From Novosphingobium clariflavum (GTDB lineage: Bacteria; Pseudomonadota; Alphaproteobacteria; Sphingomonadales; Sphingomonadaceae): a stretch of 64,000 nucleotides of DNA. Of this stretch, positions 24,987-35,513 are shown one piece after another (position 1 is the stretch's first letter; each line of letters starts with the position of its first letter). Below the pieces are notes generated by a model. That model did not search any database. It saw only the letters and a list, made by a program, of their open reading frames with translations, and was not told where the DNA came from. The translations under genes and the position numbers were made by a program. The stretch lies in the NCBI RefSeq assembly GCF_026420865.1, contig NZ_JAPCWC010000002.1, positions 62,001 through 126,000 on the forward strand, read 5' to 3'.

Positions 24987-27146
24987 ATGAGCGAAATCAC
25001 CCCTGACGTCGTCGAGGCGCACGGCCTCAATCCCGAAGAATACGAGCGCGTCCTGAACGCCCTTGGTCGAGAGCCGAACCTTGTCGAACTCGGCATCTTC
25101 TCGGTCATGTGGTCGGAGCACTGCTCGTACAAGTCGAGCCGCTTCCACCTGAAGAAGCTGCCGACCAAGGCGCCCTGGGTCATCTGCGGCCCCGGCGAGA
25201 ACGCGGGCGTGATCGACATCGGCGACGGCCAGGCCGCCATCTTCAAGATGGAAAGCCACAACCACCCCAGCTACATCGAACCCTTCCAGGGCGCGGCCAC
25301 CGGCGTCGGCGGCATCCTGCGCGACGTCTTCACCATGGGCGCCCGTCCGGTCGCCAACATGAACGCGCTGCGCTTCGGCCGCCCCGATCACCCCAAGATG
25401 AAGCACCTGGTGCAGGGCGTCGTCGAGGGCATCGGCTCCTATGGCAACTGCGTGGGCGTGCCGACCGTGGGCGGCGAGACCAACTTCCACAAGGCCTACG
25501 ACGGCAACATCCTCGTCAACGCGATGACCGTGGGCGTCGCCGAGACCGACAAGATCTTCTACTGCGCCGCCACCGGCCTCGGTAACCCGATCGTCTACGT
25601 CGGCTCGAAGACCGGCCGCGACGGCATCCACGGCGCCACGATGGCCTCGGCCGACTTCGACGAGCATTCGGACGAGAAGCGCCCGACCGTGCAGGTGGGC
25701 GATCCCTTCACCGAAAAGCTGCTGATCGAGGCCTGCCTCGAACTCATGGCCACCGACGCCATCGTCGCGATCCAGGACATGGGCGCGGCCGGCCTCACCT
25801 CCTCGTCGGTCGAAATGGCCAGCAAGGGCGGCGCCGGCATTCGCCTCAACATGAACAAGGTGCCCTGCCGCGAAGAGGCGATGACGCCTTACGAGATGAT
25901 GCTCTCGGAGAGCCAGGAGCGCATGCTCATGGTGCTTCAGCCCGGCAAGGAAGCCATGGCCGAAGCCATCTTCAAGAAGTGGGAACTCGACTTCGCGGTG
26001 ATCGGCGAAGTGACCGACACCGGCCACATGGTGCTCGAATTCAACGGCGAAGTGGTCTGCGACATTCCGCTCGGCCCGCTTGCCGACGATGCGCCGGAAT
26101 ACGAGCGTCCTTACGTCTCGCCCGAGGAATACAAGGCCTGGGCCAAGGTTCCCGCCATCGAAGGCGCTCCCGAGAGCGCTGACGTCGGCGCCGACCTGCT
26201 CAAGCTCATGGGCACGGTCGACCTCGCCAGCCGCAAGTGGATCTGGGAGCAGTACGACAGCCAGGTCGGCGGCGACACCATGCAGAAGTCCGGCGGCGAC
26301 GCCGCCGTGGTGCGCATCCACGATACGCGCAAGGCGTTGGCGATCAGCACCGACTGCTCGCCCCGCTACTGCTATGCCGACCCCTATGAAGGCGGCAAGC
26401 AGGCGGTCGCCGAGACCTATCGCAACATCAGCGCAGTGGGCGGCCTTCCGCTCGCCATCACCAACTGCCTGAACTTCGCGAACCCGCAGCGCCCCGAAAT
26501 CATGGCGCAGATCGTCGGCTGCCTGAACGGCATGGGCGATGCCTGCCGCGCGCTCGACTATCCGATCGTGTCGGGCAACGTCTCGCTCTACAACGAATCG
26601 AAGGCCACCGGCGGCGGCTCGGCGATCCTGCCGACCCCGGCAATCGGCGGCGTCGGCCTGCTGGGCGACCACGACAAGATGGCGACCATCGCCTTCAAGA
26701 ACGCCGGTGACGAGGTCTTCGTGCTCGGCGGAAGCGGCTCGCACCTCGGCCAGTCGATCTGGCTGCGCGAGATCGCCGGCCAGGAAGCGGGCGATGCCCC
26801 CAAGGTCGACCTCAAGGCCGAAGCCGCCAACGGCGCTGCCGTCCGCAGCTGGATCGCCGAAGGCAAGGTCACCGCGGTGCATGACGTGAGCGACGGCGGC
26901 CTGCTCGTCGCGCTGGCCGAAATGGCACTCGCCAGCGGCCTTGGCGTCGAACTCGATGGCGCGCTCACCACTGCCGAGGCTTTCGGCGAGGACCAGTCGC
27001 GCTATGTCGTCACTGCCCCCGCCGGCACCGCCCTGCCCGGCGCCGTGAAGATCGGCACGGTTGGCGGCACCCAGGTGGCCGGCAACGAGATCACCGCGCT
27101 CAAGGAAGCCAACGAGGCCTTCTTCCGCGACTGGATGGAAGCCTGA
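24987..27146 (+). CDS. purL: Phosphoribosylformylglycinamidine synthase subunit PurL
   Basis: PurL converts formylglycinamide ribotide to its amidine, using ammonia from PurQ, in purine synthesis. The start at 24987 ([20 protein letters not shown], 719 residues) follows AAGG; an ATG at 24969 would add six residues. The small, PurQ/PurS-dependent form is indicated by this length. Motifs include [35 protein letters not shown] and [17 protein letters not shown]. purQ and purS are not nearby. A strong bidirectional terminator follows. Confidence 0.97.
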   Translation: MSEITPDVVEAHGLNPEEYERVLNALGREPNLVELGIFSVMWSEHCSYKSSRFHLKKLPTKAPWVICGPGENAGVIDIGDGQAAIFKMESHNHPSYIEPFQGAATGVGGILRDVFTMGARPVANMNALRFGRPDHPKMKHLVQGVVEGIGSYGNCVGVPTVGGETNFHKAYDGNILVNAMTVGVAETDKIFYCAATGLGNPIVYVGSKTGRDGIHGATMASADFDEHSDEKRPTVQVGDPFTEKLLIEACLELMATDAIVAIQDMGAAGLTSSSVEMASKGGAGIRLNMNKVPCREEAMTPYEMMLSESQERMLMVLQPGKEAMAEAIFKKWELDFAVIGEVTDTGHMVLEFNGEVVCDIPLGPLADDAPEYERPYVSPEEYKAWAKVPAIEGAPESADVGADLLKLMGTVDLASRKWIWEQYDSQVGGDTMQKSGGDAAVVRIHDTRKALAISTDCSPRYCYADPYEGGKQAVAETYRNISAVGGLPLAITNCLNFANPQRPEIMAQIVGCLNGMGDACRALDYPIVSGNVSLYNESKATGGGSAILPTPAIGGVGLLGDHDKMATIAFKNAGDEVFVLGGSGSHLGQSIWLREIAGQEAGDAPKVDLKAEAANGAAVRSWIAEGKVTAVHDVSDGGLLVALAEMALASGLGVELDGALTTAEAFGEDQSRYVVTAPAGTALPGAVKIGTVGGTQVAGNEITALKEANEAFFRDWMEA

Positions 27147-27177
27147 TCCACCGCGTAACCGCGTATGGAACCGGAGA

Positions 27178-27208
27178 GAGGGCGCCGCATCGGCGCCCTC
27201 TTTTCGTT
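27178..27208. terminator. Terminator between purL and the convergent DUF1345 gene
   Basis: A ten-base-pair stem GAGGGCGCCG/CGGCGCCCTC (27178-27200) with a three-base loop is followed by TTTTCGTTT. The flanking sequence also supplies T residues on the minus strand, so it can serve both convergent genes. Confidence 0.85.
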
Positions 27209-27214
27209 TGAGGC

Positions 27215-27874
27215 TCAGCTTCCGCCCGTCGTCGATGCCAGCACGTTCACCGTCAGCGCCAGAATGCCGAGGTTGAATGCAAAGGCGAACAGGCCGTGGA
27301 ACGTCGAGACACGCCTGACGCTCGTTTGCGTGATCGCGATATCGGCGGTCTGGCAGGTCATGCCGATCACGAAAGCGAAGTTCACGAAGTCGGAAAAGTC
27401 CGGCACGCAGTCGCCCGGGAAGTCCAGCCCCTCATGATCCCCTCCGGCGCGCGAGGAATAGTAGAGCCGCGCGTAGTGGAAGGCATAGATCAGGTTCACG
27501 AAGGTCCAGCAGGACAGCAGCGTGACCACCAGCAAGGCGATCTCGCCCGCCTTCAGGATCTTGTTGTCGAGAACCAGCGTGCCCAGCGCAGCCAGGATCA
27601 CCGAGGTGATCACCGCCGTCAGCATCAGCAGCATGAGCTGCCCGGCATCGTCGCGCTTGGCCTGCCGGCGCATGACTTCGGCATTGCCGCTACGCCACAG
27701 CGGCACGCAGGATGTCACGAAGGCGATCACGCCAAGGTCGAATGCGGTGATCACCGCTTCGACGGCGGGGAGCAACGACAGCAGCGCCATGGCCGCTGCT
27801 GCCATCACGCCCAGAAACAGCAGGTAGCGCGGATGCGACAGCCGGCTCAGGAAGGGATCTCGCTCGCCAGCCAT
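27215..27874 (-). CDS. DUF1345 family membrane protein
   Basis: A 219-residue inner-membrane protein with about five or six hydrophobic spans. The family hallmark is the C-terminal region DFSDFVNFAFVIGMTCQTAD, followed by a final span ending ALTVNVLASTTGG. The function of DUF1345 is unknown. It lies between the purL terminator and serB on the minus strand, about 20 bases after serB, so it is probably transcribed with it. Confidence 0.85.
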   Translation of the reverse strand: MAGERDPFLSRLSHPRYLLFLGVMAAAAMALLSLLPAVEAVITAFDLGVIAFVTSCVPLWRSGNAEVMRRQAKRDDAGQLMLLMLTAVITSVILAALGTLVLDNKILKAGEIALLVVTLLSCWTFVNLIYAFHYARLYYSSRAGGDHEGLDFPGDCVPDFSDFVNFAFVIGMTCQTADIAITQTSVRRVSTFHGLFAFAFNLGILALTVNVLASTTGGS

Positions 27875-27893
27875 CGCATTTCGCTCCCCTGGA

Positions 27894-28778
27894 TCAGACC
27901 CGGACCCATTCCTGCTCGTCGATGCCGAGCAGGCGCAGCACGCTGGTCAGGTCGCCCCGATCGATCCAGCCGTTGGCGGCCGCACGCGCCTTGGGCTTGG
28001 CCCGATAGGCAATGCCGTAATGCGCCGCCTCCAGCATCGGAATGTCGTTGGCGCCGTCGCCGGTGGCCAGCGTGGTGACATTGCCGCCCAGCAGCTCGAG
28101 TTCGGCCAGCAGCGTCGCCTTCTTGACCGAGCTGTCGACGATCGGACCGTCGAGCCCGCCGGTCAGCTTGCCATCGACGACCTCAAGCCGGTTGCCGACG
28201 ACATAGTCGAAGCCAAGGTGCGCCGCGACCGGATCCGCGAAATGATGGAAGCCGCCGGTCACCAGCACGGTGCGGCAGCCGAACTTCTTGAGCGTGGCGA
28301 CCAGCGTGCGCGCGCCGTCCACCGCGCGGATGCGGCTGGCCAGGCATTCCTCGATGGCATCGACCGAAAGGCCCTTCAGCAACCCGACTCGCTCACGCAG
28401 TGCCTGCTCGAAATCGAGTTCGCCCTGCATGGCCCGCTCGGTGATCTCGGCGATCCGGTCCTTGATCCCGGCGAAATCGCCCAGTTCGTCGATGCATTCC
28501 TGCCCGATCATGGTCGAATCCATGTCGGAGATGAACAGGCCCGGCACGATCGGCTCATGATCGCAGACAAGGCCGTCGGTTGGCGCGAAGTGATCGTCCA
28601 GCGCCTTGCGCAGCGCCGCCGCATCGCTGTCCGGAGACGCGATCTGCATGGTCTGGTCGCAGAAGTCGAGCATCGCCGCAGAGGCCAGTCGCACGCCGCT
28701 TTCGTGCATTTCGGCACGAGCCGCATCGATTCTTGCCGAGAGGTGGTCCGGTTCTGCTATCAGCCGCGCAATGAGCAC
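27894..28778 (-). CDS. serB: Phosphoserine phosphatase
   Basis: SerB hydrolyses phosphoserine in the last step of serine synthesis. The best start is a GTG at 28778 (VLIARLIAEPDHLSARID), eight bases after AGGGAA, giving 294 residues; a longer frame to 28946 lacks family resemblance. The HAD nucleophile motif is FISDMDSTMIGQECIDELG, motif II is VLVTGGFHHF, and motif IV is LATGDGANDIPML. The first eight bases overlap the start of the divergent miaA gene, so each promoter must lie inside the other gene. Confidence 0.95.
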   Translation of the reverse strand: MLIARLIAEPDHLSARIDAARAEMHESGVRLASAAMLDFCDQTMQIASPDSDAAALRKALDDHFAPTDGLVCDHEPIVPGLFISDMDSTMIGQECIDELGDFAGIKDRIAEITERAMQGELDFEQALRERVGLLKGLSVDAIEECLASRIRAVDGARTLVATLKKFGCRTVLVTGGFHHFADPVAAHLGFDYVVGNRLEVVDGKLTGGLDGPIVDSSVKKATLLAELELLGGNVTTLATGDGANDIPMLEAAHYGIAYRAKPKARAAANGWIDRGDLTSVLRLLGIDEQEWVRV

Positions 28779-29772
28779 TGCGAATTCCCTTGAAGCTGCG
28801 TATGAAAATTCCACTGGCGCGCCTGCTGACGACAGCAGACCACCGCTCGCGCTCATCGCAGGGCCGACTGCCAGCGGCAAGAGCGATTGTGCCGTCAGGC
28901 TGGGACAGGAACTGGAGCGACGTGGCCGCCGCGCTGTCGTGGTCAATGCCGACAGCTCGCAGGTCTATGCCGATCTGGCCGTCCTGAGCGCCCGCCCCCT
29001 GCCGGACGAGATGGGCGGGATCGAGCATCGCCTGTTCGGCGCATGGGACGGTGCGACCAGTTGTTCCGCCGCCGATTGGGCCAAGGCGGCGCGCGAAACC
29101 ATCGCCACAATCCATGCCGAGGGCGCGGTGCCGATTCTCGTCGGCGGCACCGGCCTCTATATCCGCACCTTGCTGGACGGCATCGCCCCAGTGCCGGAAA
29201 TCGAAACTTCGGTGCGGGAGGCCGTGCGCGCCCTGCCCGTTTCCGAAGCCTATGCCGCGCTCCGGATCGAAGACCCTGAACGCGCCGCCCGCCTTGCTCC
29301 TGCCGACTCGGCCCGTATTGCGCGCGCACTTGAAGTGGTCCGCTCTACCGGAAAGCCGCTTGCACACTGGCAGGCGGAACTGACCGGCGGGATTGCTCAC
29401 ACCGTCAGCCTGTTCCCCGTCGTGCTCCTACCTGAACGACAGGCGCTCTATCGCCGCTGCGACTTGCGCTTCGACCGCATGATCGAACGCGGTGCGCTGG
29501 GCGAAGTGGACGCGCTGCTCGCCCGCAATCTCGATCCTGACTTGCCCGTCATGCGCGCCATCGGCGTGCCCGAACTGGCAGGAGTCGTGCGCGGCGAATG
29601 GGATCTGGACCACGCCATCGCCCGCGGCTCCCAGGCCACCCGCAATTACGCCAAGCGCCAGTTCACCTGGCTCCGCCACCAACCCCCGCAAGAATGGGTC
29701 AGGCTTGAGTACGAAAATTTCGATCAAAAATCACTTGAAGATAGATTATTTCAGGTTATGGGGTTGACGTAA
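28771..29772 (+). CDS. miaA: tRNA dimethylallyltransferase
   Basis: MiaA adds the isopentenyl group to A37 of tRNAs that read UNN codons. The ATG at 28771 (MSTANSLEAAYENS) gives 333 residues. It is the last start before the P-loop LIAGPTASGKSDCAV; no in-frame GTG or ATG closer to the domain was found, although no ribosome site is seen. DSSQVYADLAVLSARP, PILVGGTGLYIRTLLDG and RNYAKRQFTWLRHQ are family signatures. The last codons are unusually AT-rich (about 29706-29760). Confidence 0.95.
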   Translation: MSTANSLEAAYENSTGAPADDSRPPLALIAGPTASGKSDCAVRLGQELERRGRRAVVVNADSSQVYADLAVLSARPLPDEMGGIEHRLFGAWDGATSCSAADWAKAARETIATIHAEGAVPILVGGTGLYIRTLLDGIAPVPEIETSVREAVRALPVSEAYAALRIEDPERAARLAPADSARIARALEVVRSTGKPLAHWQAELTGGIAHTVSLFPVVLLPERQALYRRCDLRFDRMIERGALGEVDALLARNLDPDLPVMRAIGVPELAGVVRGEWDLDHAIARGSQATRNYAKRQFTWLRHQPPQEWVRLEYENFDQKSLEDRLFQVMGLT

Positions 29773-29792
29773 CATTTTCGTCCCCCTAGAGC
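29764..29792 (+). promoter_or_regulatory. Candidate sigma-70 promoter for ilvBN
   Basis: TTGACG (29764-29769) and TAGAGC (29787-29792) are separated by 17 bases and overlap the end of miaA. The predicted transcript would have a leader of roughly 190 bases before ilvB. The -10 element is a partial match only. Confidence 0.4.
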
Positions 29793-29833
29793 CCGCATCG
29801 TCCTGCCGTGGAAGTGATGCAGGAGGAGAGGGA

Positions 29834-29863
29834 GACCCGGCACGGCGTCCGTCGTGTCGGGTC
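29834..29863 (+). promoter_or_regulatory. Strong hairpin in the ilvB leader (possible attenuator)
   Basis: Thirteen base pairs form between GACCCGGCACGGC (29834-29846) and GTCGTGTCGGGTC (29851-29863), two of them G-U, around a four-base loop. GGTTTCATT follows, a weak T-tract. A 20-codon frame (29817-29876) crosses the hairpin but encodes only three Val and one Leu, so it is not a convincing leader peptide. Confidence 0.4.
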
Positions 29864-29987
29864 GGTTTCATTATAGTGCGCGAAACGGCGGACTAAGTGT
29901 TGTGTCATGCGGCAAAGAGCGTATCGAGCCGCAACATTCGAAGGCGCCCTGCCCTGGGGTTTGCCGAGAGTCGTAAAGGAAAGTATT

Positions 29988-31730
29988 GTGACTGAAGAGC
30001 GCAGCGGCGCGAACATCCTGGTCGAAAGCCTGGTCAAGCAGGGGGTCGAATTCGTATTCGGCTATCCCGGCGGTGCCGTGCTACCGATCTACGATGCTCT
30101 CTTCGGTGACGAGCGACTTAGGCACATCCTCGTGCGTCACGAGGCTGGTGCCGCCCACGCGGCTGAAGGTTATGCGCGTTCGACCGGCAAGCCCGGCGTC
30201 GTTCTGGTCACGTCCGGTCCGGGCGCTACCAATGCCATCACCGGCATTGCCGATGCCTTCATGGATTCGATTCCGCTGGTCGTCATTACCGGACAGGTCC
30301 CCACTGCCCTGATCGGTTCGGACGCCTTCCAGGAAGCGGACACCGTCGGCATCTCGCGCCACTGCACCAAGCACAACTATCTGGTGAAGGATCCGGCGGA
30401 TCTTGCCGCGATCATCGACGAAGCCTTCGAGATCGCCACCACCGGCCGCCCCGGCCCCGTGCTGATCGACATCCCCAAGGATGTCCAGATCGCCATGGCG
30501 CCCTGGCATGAAGGTCCGATCCAGCGCCGCAAGCGCTACGATCCGCGCACCGCAGGTTCGGTCGATGAGATCGCCGAAGCGGTCGAGATGATCGCCAAGG
30601 CCAAGGCACCGGTGTTCTACACTGGCGGCGGCGTCATCAACTCGGGCCCCCGCGCCACCGCATTGCTGCGCGAGCTTCAGGAAAAGACCGGCGCGCCGGT
30701 CACCTCGACGCTCATGGGCCTCGGCGCCTTCCCGGCCGACCATGCCGACTGGCTGGGCATGCTGGGCATGCACGGCACCTATGAAGCCAATCTGGCGATG
30801 AACCAGGCCGATCTGGTGATCTGCGTTGGCGCCCGCTTCGACGACCGCGTGACCGGCCGCCTCGACGCCTTTGCGCCGAACTCGAAGAAGATCCACATCG
30901 ACATCGACCGCGCCTCGATCAACAAGACCGTGCGCGTCGACCTGCCGATCATCGGCGACTGCGCGACCGTGCTCGAACAGATCCTGACGGTCTGGGGCGA
31001 CCGCAAGCCGCAGGACCTGGCACCTTGGAAGGCCCGCGTCGAAACCTGGCGCGAAAAGAAGAGCCTCTCGTTCCCCGAGAACCGCAACGCGATCATGCCG
31101 CAACTGGCGATCCAGCGCCTGTTCGAACTGAGCAAGGACAAGGATCCGATCATCTCGACCGAGGTGGGCCAGCACCAGATGTGGGCGGCGCAGCACTTCC
31201 ACTTCTTCGGTCCCAACAAGTGGCTGACCTCGGGCGGTCTCGGCACGATGGGCTACGGCCTGCCCGCCGCGATCGGCGCGCAGCTCGGCAACCCGGACAG
31301 CCTCGTCGTCGACATCGCCGGTGACGCCTCGATCCAGATGAACATCCAGGAACTGGGCACCGCAACCCAGTACCGCCTGCCGGTGAAGATCTTCATCCTC
31401 AACAACGAGTGGATGGGCATGGTCCGCCAGTGGCAGGAACTCACCTATGAGAGCCGCTACTCGCAGTCCTATTCGGACAGCCTGCCGGACTTCGTGAAAC
31501 TGGCCGAGGCCTATGGCTGGAAGGGCATCCGCATCGAGAACGAGAGCGAACTCGATGCCGGCATCCAGGCCATGATCGACTATGACGGCCCCGTCATCGT
31601 CGACTGCCTTGTCGCCAAGGAATCGAACTGCTTCCCGATGATCCCCTCGGGCGCATCGCATGTCGAGATGATCCTCTACGGCGACACCGTCGCCGGGACG
31701 ATGGACGATGCCGCCAAGGCGCTGGTCTGA
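29988..31730 (+). CDS. ilvB: Acetolactate synthase large subunit
   Basis: This thiamine diphosphate enzyme makes acetolactate and acetohydroxybutyrate for valine, leucine and isoleucine. The GTG at 29988 follows AAAGGA seven bases upstream and gives 580 residues; an in-frame ATG at 29907 adds 27 non-homologous residues and was rejected. [15 protein letters not shown] and [18 protein letters not shown] mark the N-terminal TPP domain. [15 protein letters not shown] with the following NNEWMGM forms the TPP-binding motif. The regulatory subunit gene follows 25 bases downstream. Confidence 0.97.
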   Translation: MTEERSGANILVESLVKQGVEFVFGYPGGAVLPIYDALFGDERLRHILVRHEAGAAHAAEGYARSTGKPGVVLVTSGPGATNAITGIADAFMDSIPLVVITGQVPTALIGSDAFQEADTVGISRHCTKHNYLVKDPADLAAIIDEAFEIATTGRPGPVLIDIPKDVQIAMAPWHEGPIQRRKRYDPRTAGSVDEIAEAVEMIAKAKAPVFYTGGGVINSGPRATALLRELQEKTGAPVTSTLMGLGAFPADHADWLGMLGMHGTYEANLAMNQADLVICVGARFDDRVTGRLDAFAPNSKKIHIDIDRASINKTVRVDLPIIGDCATVLEQILTVWGDRKPQDLAPWKARVETWREKKSLSFPENRNAIMPQLAIQRLFELSKDKDPIISTEVGQHQMWAAQHFHFFGPNKWLTSGGLGTMGYGLPAAIGAQLGNPDSLVVDIAGDASIQMNIQELGTATQYRLPVKIFILNNEWMGMVRQWQELTYESRYSQSYSDSLPDFVKLAEAYGWKGIRIENESELDAGIQAMIDYDGPVIVDCLVAKESNCFPMIPSGASHVEMILYGDTVAGTMDDAAKALV

Positions 31731-31755
31731 GACTGCGAGAGATCAGAGAACTATC

Positions 31756-32274
31756 ATGATGCACATCAAGCACGAAGCCGAGGAACGGCACGTCCTAACC
31801 GTTACGGTCGACAACGAGGCCGGCATTCTCGCCAAGATCGCGGGCCTGTTCACCGCGCGCGGCTACAACATCGACAGCCTCACCGTGGCGGACATCACCG
31901 AGAACCACTCGCTGAGCCGCATCACCATCGTGACGCACGGCCCGCCGAGCCAGATCGACCAGATCCACGCCCAGCTCGAGCGCCTGGTGCCGGTCCACAA
32001 GGTGACCGACCTCACCGAGGTCGGCCCCTACGTGCAGCGCGAACTGGCGCTCATCAAGGTGACGGGTGTTGGCGAGAAGCGGGTCGAGGCCCTGCGCATC
32101 GCCGGCGTGTTCCGCGCCCGCCCGGTGGACACCACCACCGGCAGCTTCATCTTCGAACTGACCGGCGCGCCGGACAAGATCGACAGCTTCGTAGCGCTGA
32201 TGCGCGACCTCGGCCTTGTCGAAGTCGGCCGCACCGGCATCGTTGCCATGATCCGCGGGCCCGAGGGGGCCTGA
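31756..32274 (+). CDS. ilvN: Acetolactate synthase small (regulatory) subunit
   Basis: The small subunit activates the large one and gives feedback inhibition by valine. It is 172 residues (MMHIKHEAEERHVLTVTVDN); a start at the second ATG is equally possible. The ACT domain carries NEAGILAKIAGLFTARGYNI, and the C-terminal domain follows, ending VAMIRGPEGA. This gene is called ilvH or ilvN in different species. It lies directly after ilvB, with ilvC 126 bases further on. Confidence 0.96.
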   Translation: MMHIKHEAEERHVLTVTVDNEAGILAKIAGLFTARGYNIDSLTVADITENHSLSRITIVTHGPPSQIDQIHAQLERLVPVHKVTDLTEVGPYVQRELALIKVTGVGEKRVEALRIAGVFRARPVDTTTGSFIFELTGAPDKIDSFVALMRDLGLVEVGRTGIVAMIRGPEGA

Positions 32275-33420
<1,146 letters not shown>

Positions 33421-33456
33421 TTTCCCATACGCACTTTCGCGTTTGACGAAATTCGG

Positions 33457-33488
33457 GAGGCGGCGCAGAAATGCGCCGCCTCTTTTCT
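33457..33488 (+). terminator. Rho-independent terminator after ilvC
   Basis: An eleven-base-pair stem GAGGCGGCGCA/TGCGCCGCCTC (33457-33482) with a GAAA loop is followed by TTTTCTTT. Confidence 0.9.
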
Positions 33489-33503
33489 TTCGGGAGCAGC
33501 CCC

Positions 33504-34145
33504 ATGCGTCGTTCGCCTATCGCGCTTGTCCTCGCCGCCGCCGTTCTTGCCGCTCCCGTCATCGCCCAGCCCGGTCCAGGCGGCGCAGGGCACATGGAAA
33601 TGCTGCACGGGTTCGGTACGCCTGCCGCTGTGAAGGCGGGCACTTATGCGGTCGAACCGGCGCACACCCAGGTCACTTTCAGCGTCTCGCACATGGGCAT
33701 CTCGCCCTTTGCCGGCACGTTTTCCGGCGCCAGCGGCACCATGGCTCTCGATCCCGCAAACCTCGCGGCCACCAAGCTGAGCGTCACCATCCCCATCGCC
33801 TCGGTGCAGACGACCAGTTCCAAGCTCTCCGAAGAGCTCGTCAGCGCCGACTGGCTCGATGCAGCCCGGTTCCCGACCGCCAGCTTCACCGCGACCAAGG
33901 TCACCCCGCTCGGGCCGGAAGCCGCGTCGATCGAGGGCACCCTCACGCTGCACGGCGTCAGCAAGCCGGTGACGATCATGGCCCGCTTCTTCGGCGCCGC
34001 GCAGAACCCGATGAGCAAGAAGGACTCGATCGGCTTTCTCGCCCGCGCCCAGATCAAACGCTCCGACTTCGGCGTCGCCAAGTACGTACCGCTGGTCTCG
34101 GACGAGACGGTACTGGTGATCAACGCCGCCTTCGAAAAGCAGTAA
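33504..34145 (+). CDS. YceI family periplasmic protein
   Basis: A 213-residue protein with a signal peptide (MRRSPIALVLAAAVLAAPVI, cut near AQP) followed by a YceI domain, a lipocalin-like barrel that binds polyprenyl chains. Family features are YAVEPAHTQVTFSVSHMGIS, FPTASFTATKVTPLG and GTLTLHGVSKPVTI. The physiological ligand and role are unknown. It starts only 16 bases after the ilvC terminator and likely uses its own promoter. Confidence 0.9.
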   Translation: MRRSPIALVLAAAVLAAPVIAQPGPGGAGHMEMLHGFGTPAAVKAGTYAVEPAHTQVTFSVSHMGISPFAGTFSGASGTMALDPANLAATKLSVTIPIASVQTTSSKLSEELVSADWLDAARFPTASFTATKVTPLGPEAASIEGTLTLHGVSKPVTIMARFFGAAQNPMSKKDSIGFLARAQIKRSDFGVAKYVPLVSDETVLVINAAFEKQ

Positions 34146-34230
34146 GGGCCGCCAGGACCGGAGCTGTCATCGACGCGCCGCGGATTTTCATGCATGCTCT
34201 CCCCCGGTAAAATCCCCATGGGAGAATGAC

Positions 34231-34563
34231 ATGTTGCGCAAATCGGCCGCGATGACCGCTCTTGCCGCCAGCCTCTTGGCCCTTTCCGCCTGCACCGCCA
34301 CCGGGAGCGACACCGTGGCCGAAACGACACCGCGCCCGCCGGCCCCGCCAGCGCTGGAGCCCAATTGCGGCGCCGATCAACTCGGCGCCTATATCGGCCA
34401 GCCCGCCAGCGACGAGGTGATCGCCGCGATCACCGGCTGGCGCGGCGGCAAACCGATGCGTGTGCTGCGCCCCGGCCAGGCCGTGACCATGGACTTCCGC
34501 CCGGATCGTCTCAACGTCCAGGTCGGCGAGGATGGCAAGATCAAGGGCTTCACCTGCACCTGA
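34231..34563 (+). CDS. I78 family peptidase-inhibitor-like lipoprotein
   Basis: A 110-residue protein with a lipobox (LLALSAC, Cys21) and a Thr/Pro-rich spacer. The I78 inhibitor-like domain follows: CGADQLGAYIGQPASDEVIA, RVLRPGQAVTMDFRPDRLNV and a C-terminal CT. It is predicted to be anchored to a membrane facing the periplasm. Characterised I78 proteins inhibit serine proteases; this one is assigned by similarity only. Confidence 0.88.
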   Translation: MLRKSAAMTALAASLLALSACTATGSDTVAETTPRPPAPPALEPNCGADQLGAYIGQPASDEVIAAITGWRGGKPMRVLRPGQAVTMDFRPDRLNVQVGEDGKIKGFTCT

Positions 34564-34636
34564 TTTTCCGCCGTTCCCGTCTTGATCACAGCCATGGCGT
34601 CATCCAAGCACGCAGGCCGTACATCAAGGAACAGAC

Positions 34637-35260
34637 ATGACCGAAGGCGCGGATATCGAACGCGAAGACAGCCTGACGCGGGTGGAGGCGTTTTCCGATG
34701 GCGTTCTGGCGATCATCATCACCATCATGGTGCTGGAACTCAAGACGCCGGTCTCGGAGGGCCTCGCCGCGCTATGGCCGCTCTGGCCAATCTTTGTCGC
34801 CTATGTGCTGAGCTATGCCTACGTCGCCATCTACTGGGTGAACCATCACCGCCTGCTGAGCCACGCCCGCGTGGTGACGAGCGGCCTGCTTTGGGCGAAC
34901 ATGCTGCTGCTGTTCACGCTCTCGCTGATCCCCTTCTCCACCGCCTATCTCGGCGAGCATCACTTCAGCCGCGAGGCGACGCTGCTCTATCTGCTGACGA
35001 TGCTGGCCCCTGCCCTTGCCTATGTCCTGCTGCAGGGCCGCATCGCCGCAACCGGGGCGCAGACCTCGGCAAGCCGGCGCTATCACAAGGCCTCGCACCG
35101 CAAGGGCCTGGCGGCGGCATTCGTCTATGCGTTCGGCCTGCCGCTCACTTACGTCTCGCCCTGGCTCGGCGTCGGCTGCGCCGCGCTGGTGGCGGTGTTC
35201 TGGATGCTGCCGTGGAGCGGCCTCGACCGTCTGTTCCTCGACCGCCATCCGCCCGCCTGA
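34637..35260 (+). CDS. TMEM175 family (DUF1211) membrane protein
   Basis: A 207-residue integral membrane protein with about six spans. The hallmark is RVEAFSDGVLAIIITIMVLE in the first helix, containing the FSD motif that lines the pore in TMEM175 potassium channels. Bacterial members carry one such unit and assemble as tetramers. It starts with AAGGAACAG upstream. A potassium-channel role is inferred from the family. Confidence 0.88.
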   Translation: MTEGADIEREDSLTRVEAFSDGVLAIIITIMVLELKTPVSEGLAALWPLWPIFVAYVLSYAYVAIYWVNHHRLLSHARVVTSGLLWANMLLLFTLSLIPFSTAYLGEHHFSREATLLYLLTMLAPALAYVLLQGRIAATGAQTSASRRYHKASHRKGLAAAFVYAFGLPLTYVSPWLGVGCAALVAVFWMLPWSGLDRLFLDRHPPA

Positions 35261-35354
35261 CACGGCAAGTTTGTTGCGCGAGCGAGCCGAAGGATCGCAA
35301 CAGGATGCGCCTTTTCGCTTTACAAGCATCCCGTCAATGCGCATAGGCACGGCC

Positions 35355-35405
35355 ATGAACCTTCGTCTTGGCCTTACCCTTCGACTTACACGCCCTTGGG
35401 CGTGA
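35355..35405 (+). promoter_or_regulatory. leuL: Leucine-rich leader peptide of leuA (attenuator leader)
   Basis: A 16-codon frame encodes MNLRLGLTLRLTRPWA. Five of its codons are leucine, all CTT and evenly spaced at positions 3, 5, 7, 9 and 11. It ends with TGA at 35403-35405, about 110 bases before leuA. The design matches leucine leader peptides that control leu genes by transcription attenuation in other proteobacteria. The symbol is a proposal by analogy. The ribosome site is weak, and the promoter is not clear. Confidence 0.7.
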
Positions 35406-35416
35406 GTTGACGCGTC

Positions 35417-35479
35417 GGTCCTGCGGCGCGCTCGGCGCTCAAGGGGACCCTGCCAGACCGGGCCGACATTGCGGCCTTT
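35417..35479 (+). promoter_or_regulatory. Candidate attenuator structures between the leader peptide and leuA
   Basis: Downstream of the leucine leader peptide, GGTCC (35417-35421) can pair with GGACC (35445-35449). A second hairpin GGCCG/CGGCC (35461-35476, loop ACATTG) is followed by TTT. The second could act as a weak terminator and the first as a competing or pausing structure. Pairing was found by eye, without energy calculation. Confidence 0.4.
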
Positions 35480-35513
35480 CCAGACGAAGACGTAAATCCG
35501 AGCGAGAATACCC

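Noticed and set aside
29817..29876. 20-codon frame in the ilvB leader as a branched-chain leader peptide
   Set aside because: It has only three Val and one Leu among 19 residues and no good ribosome site.
29907..29987. 27-residue N-terminal extension of ilvB from an ATG
   Set aside because: It has no family resemblance, while a GTG at 29988 has an excellent ribosome site at the right distance.
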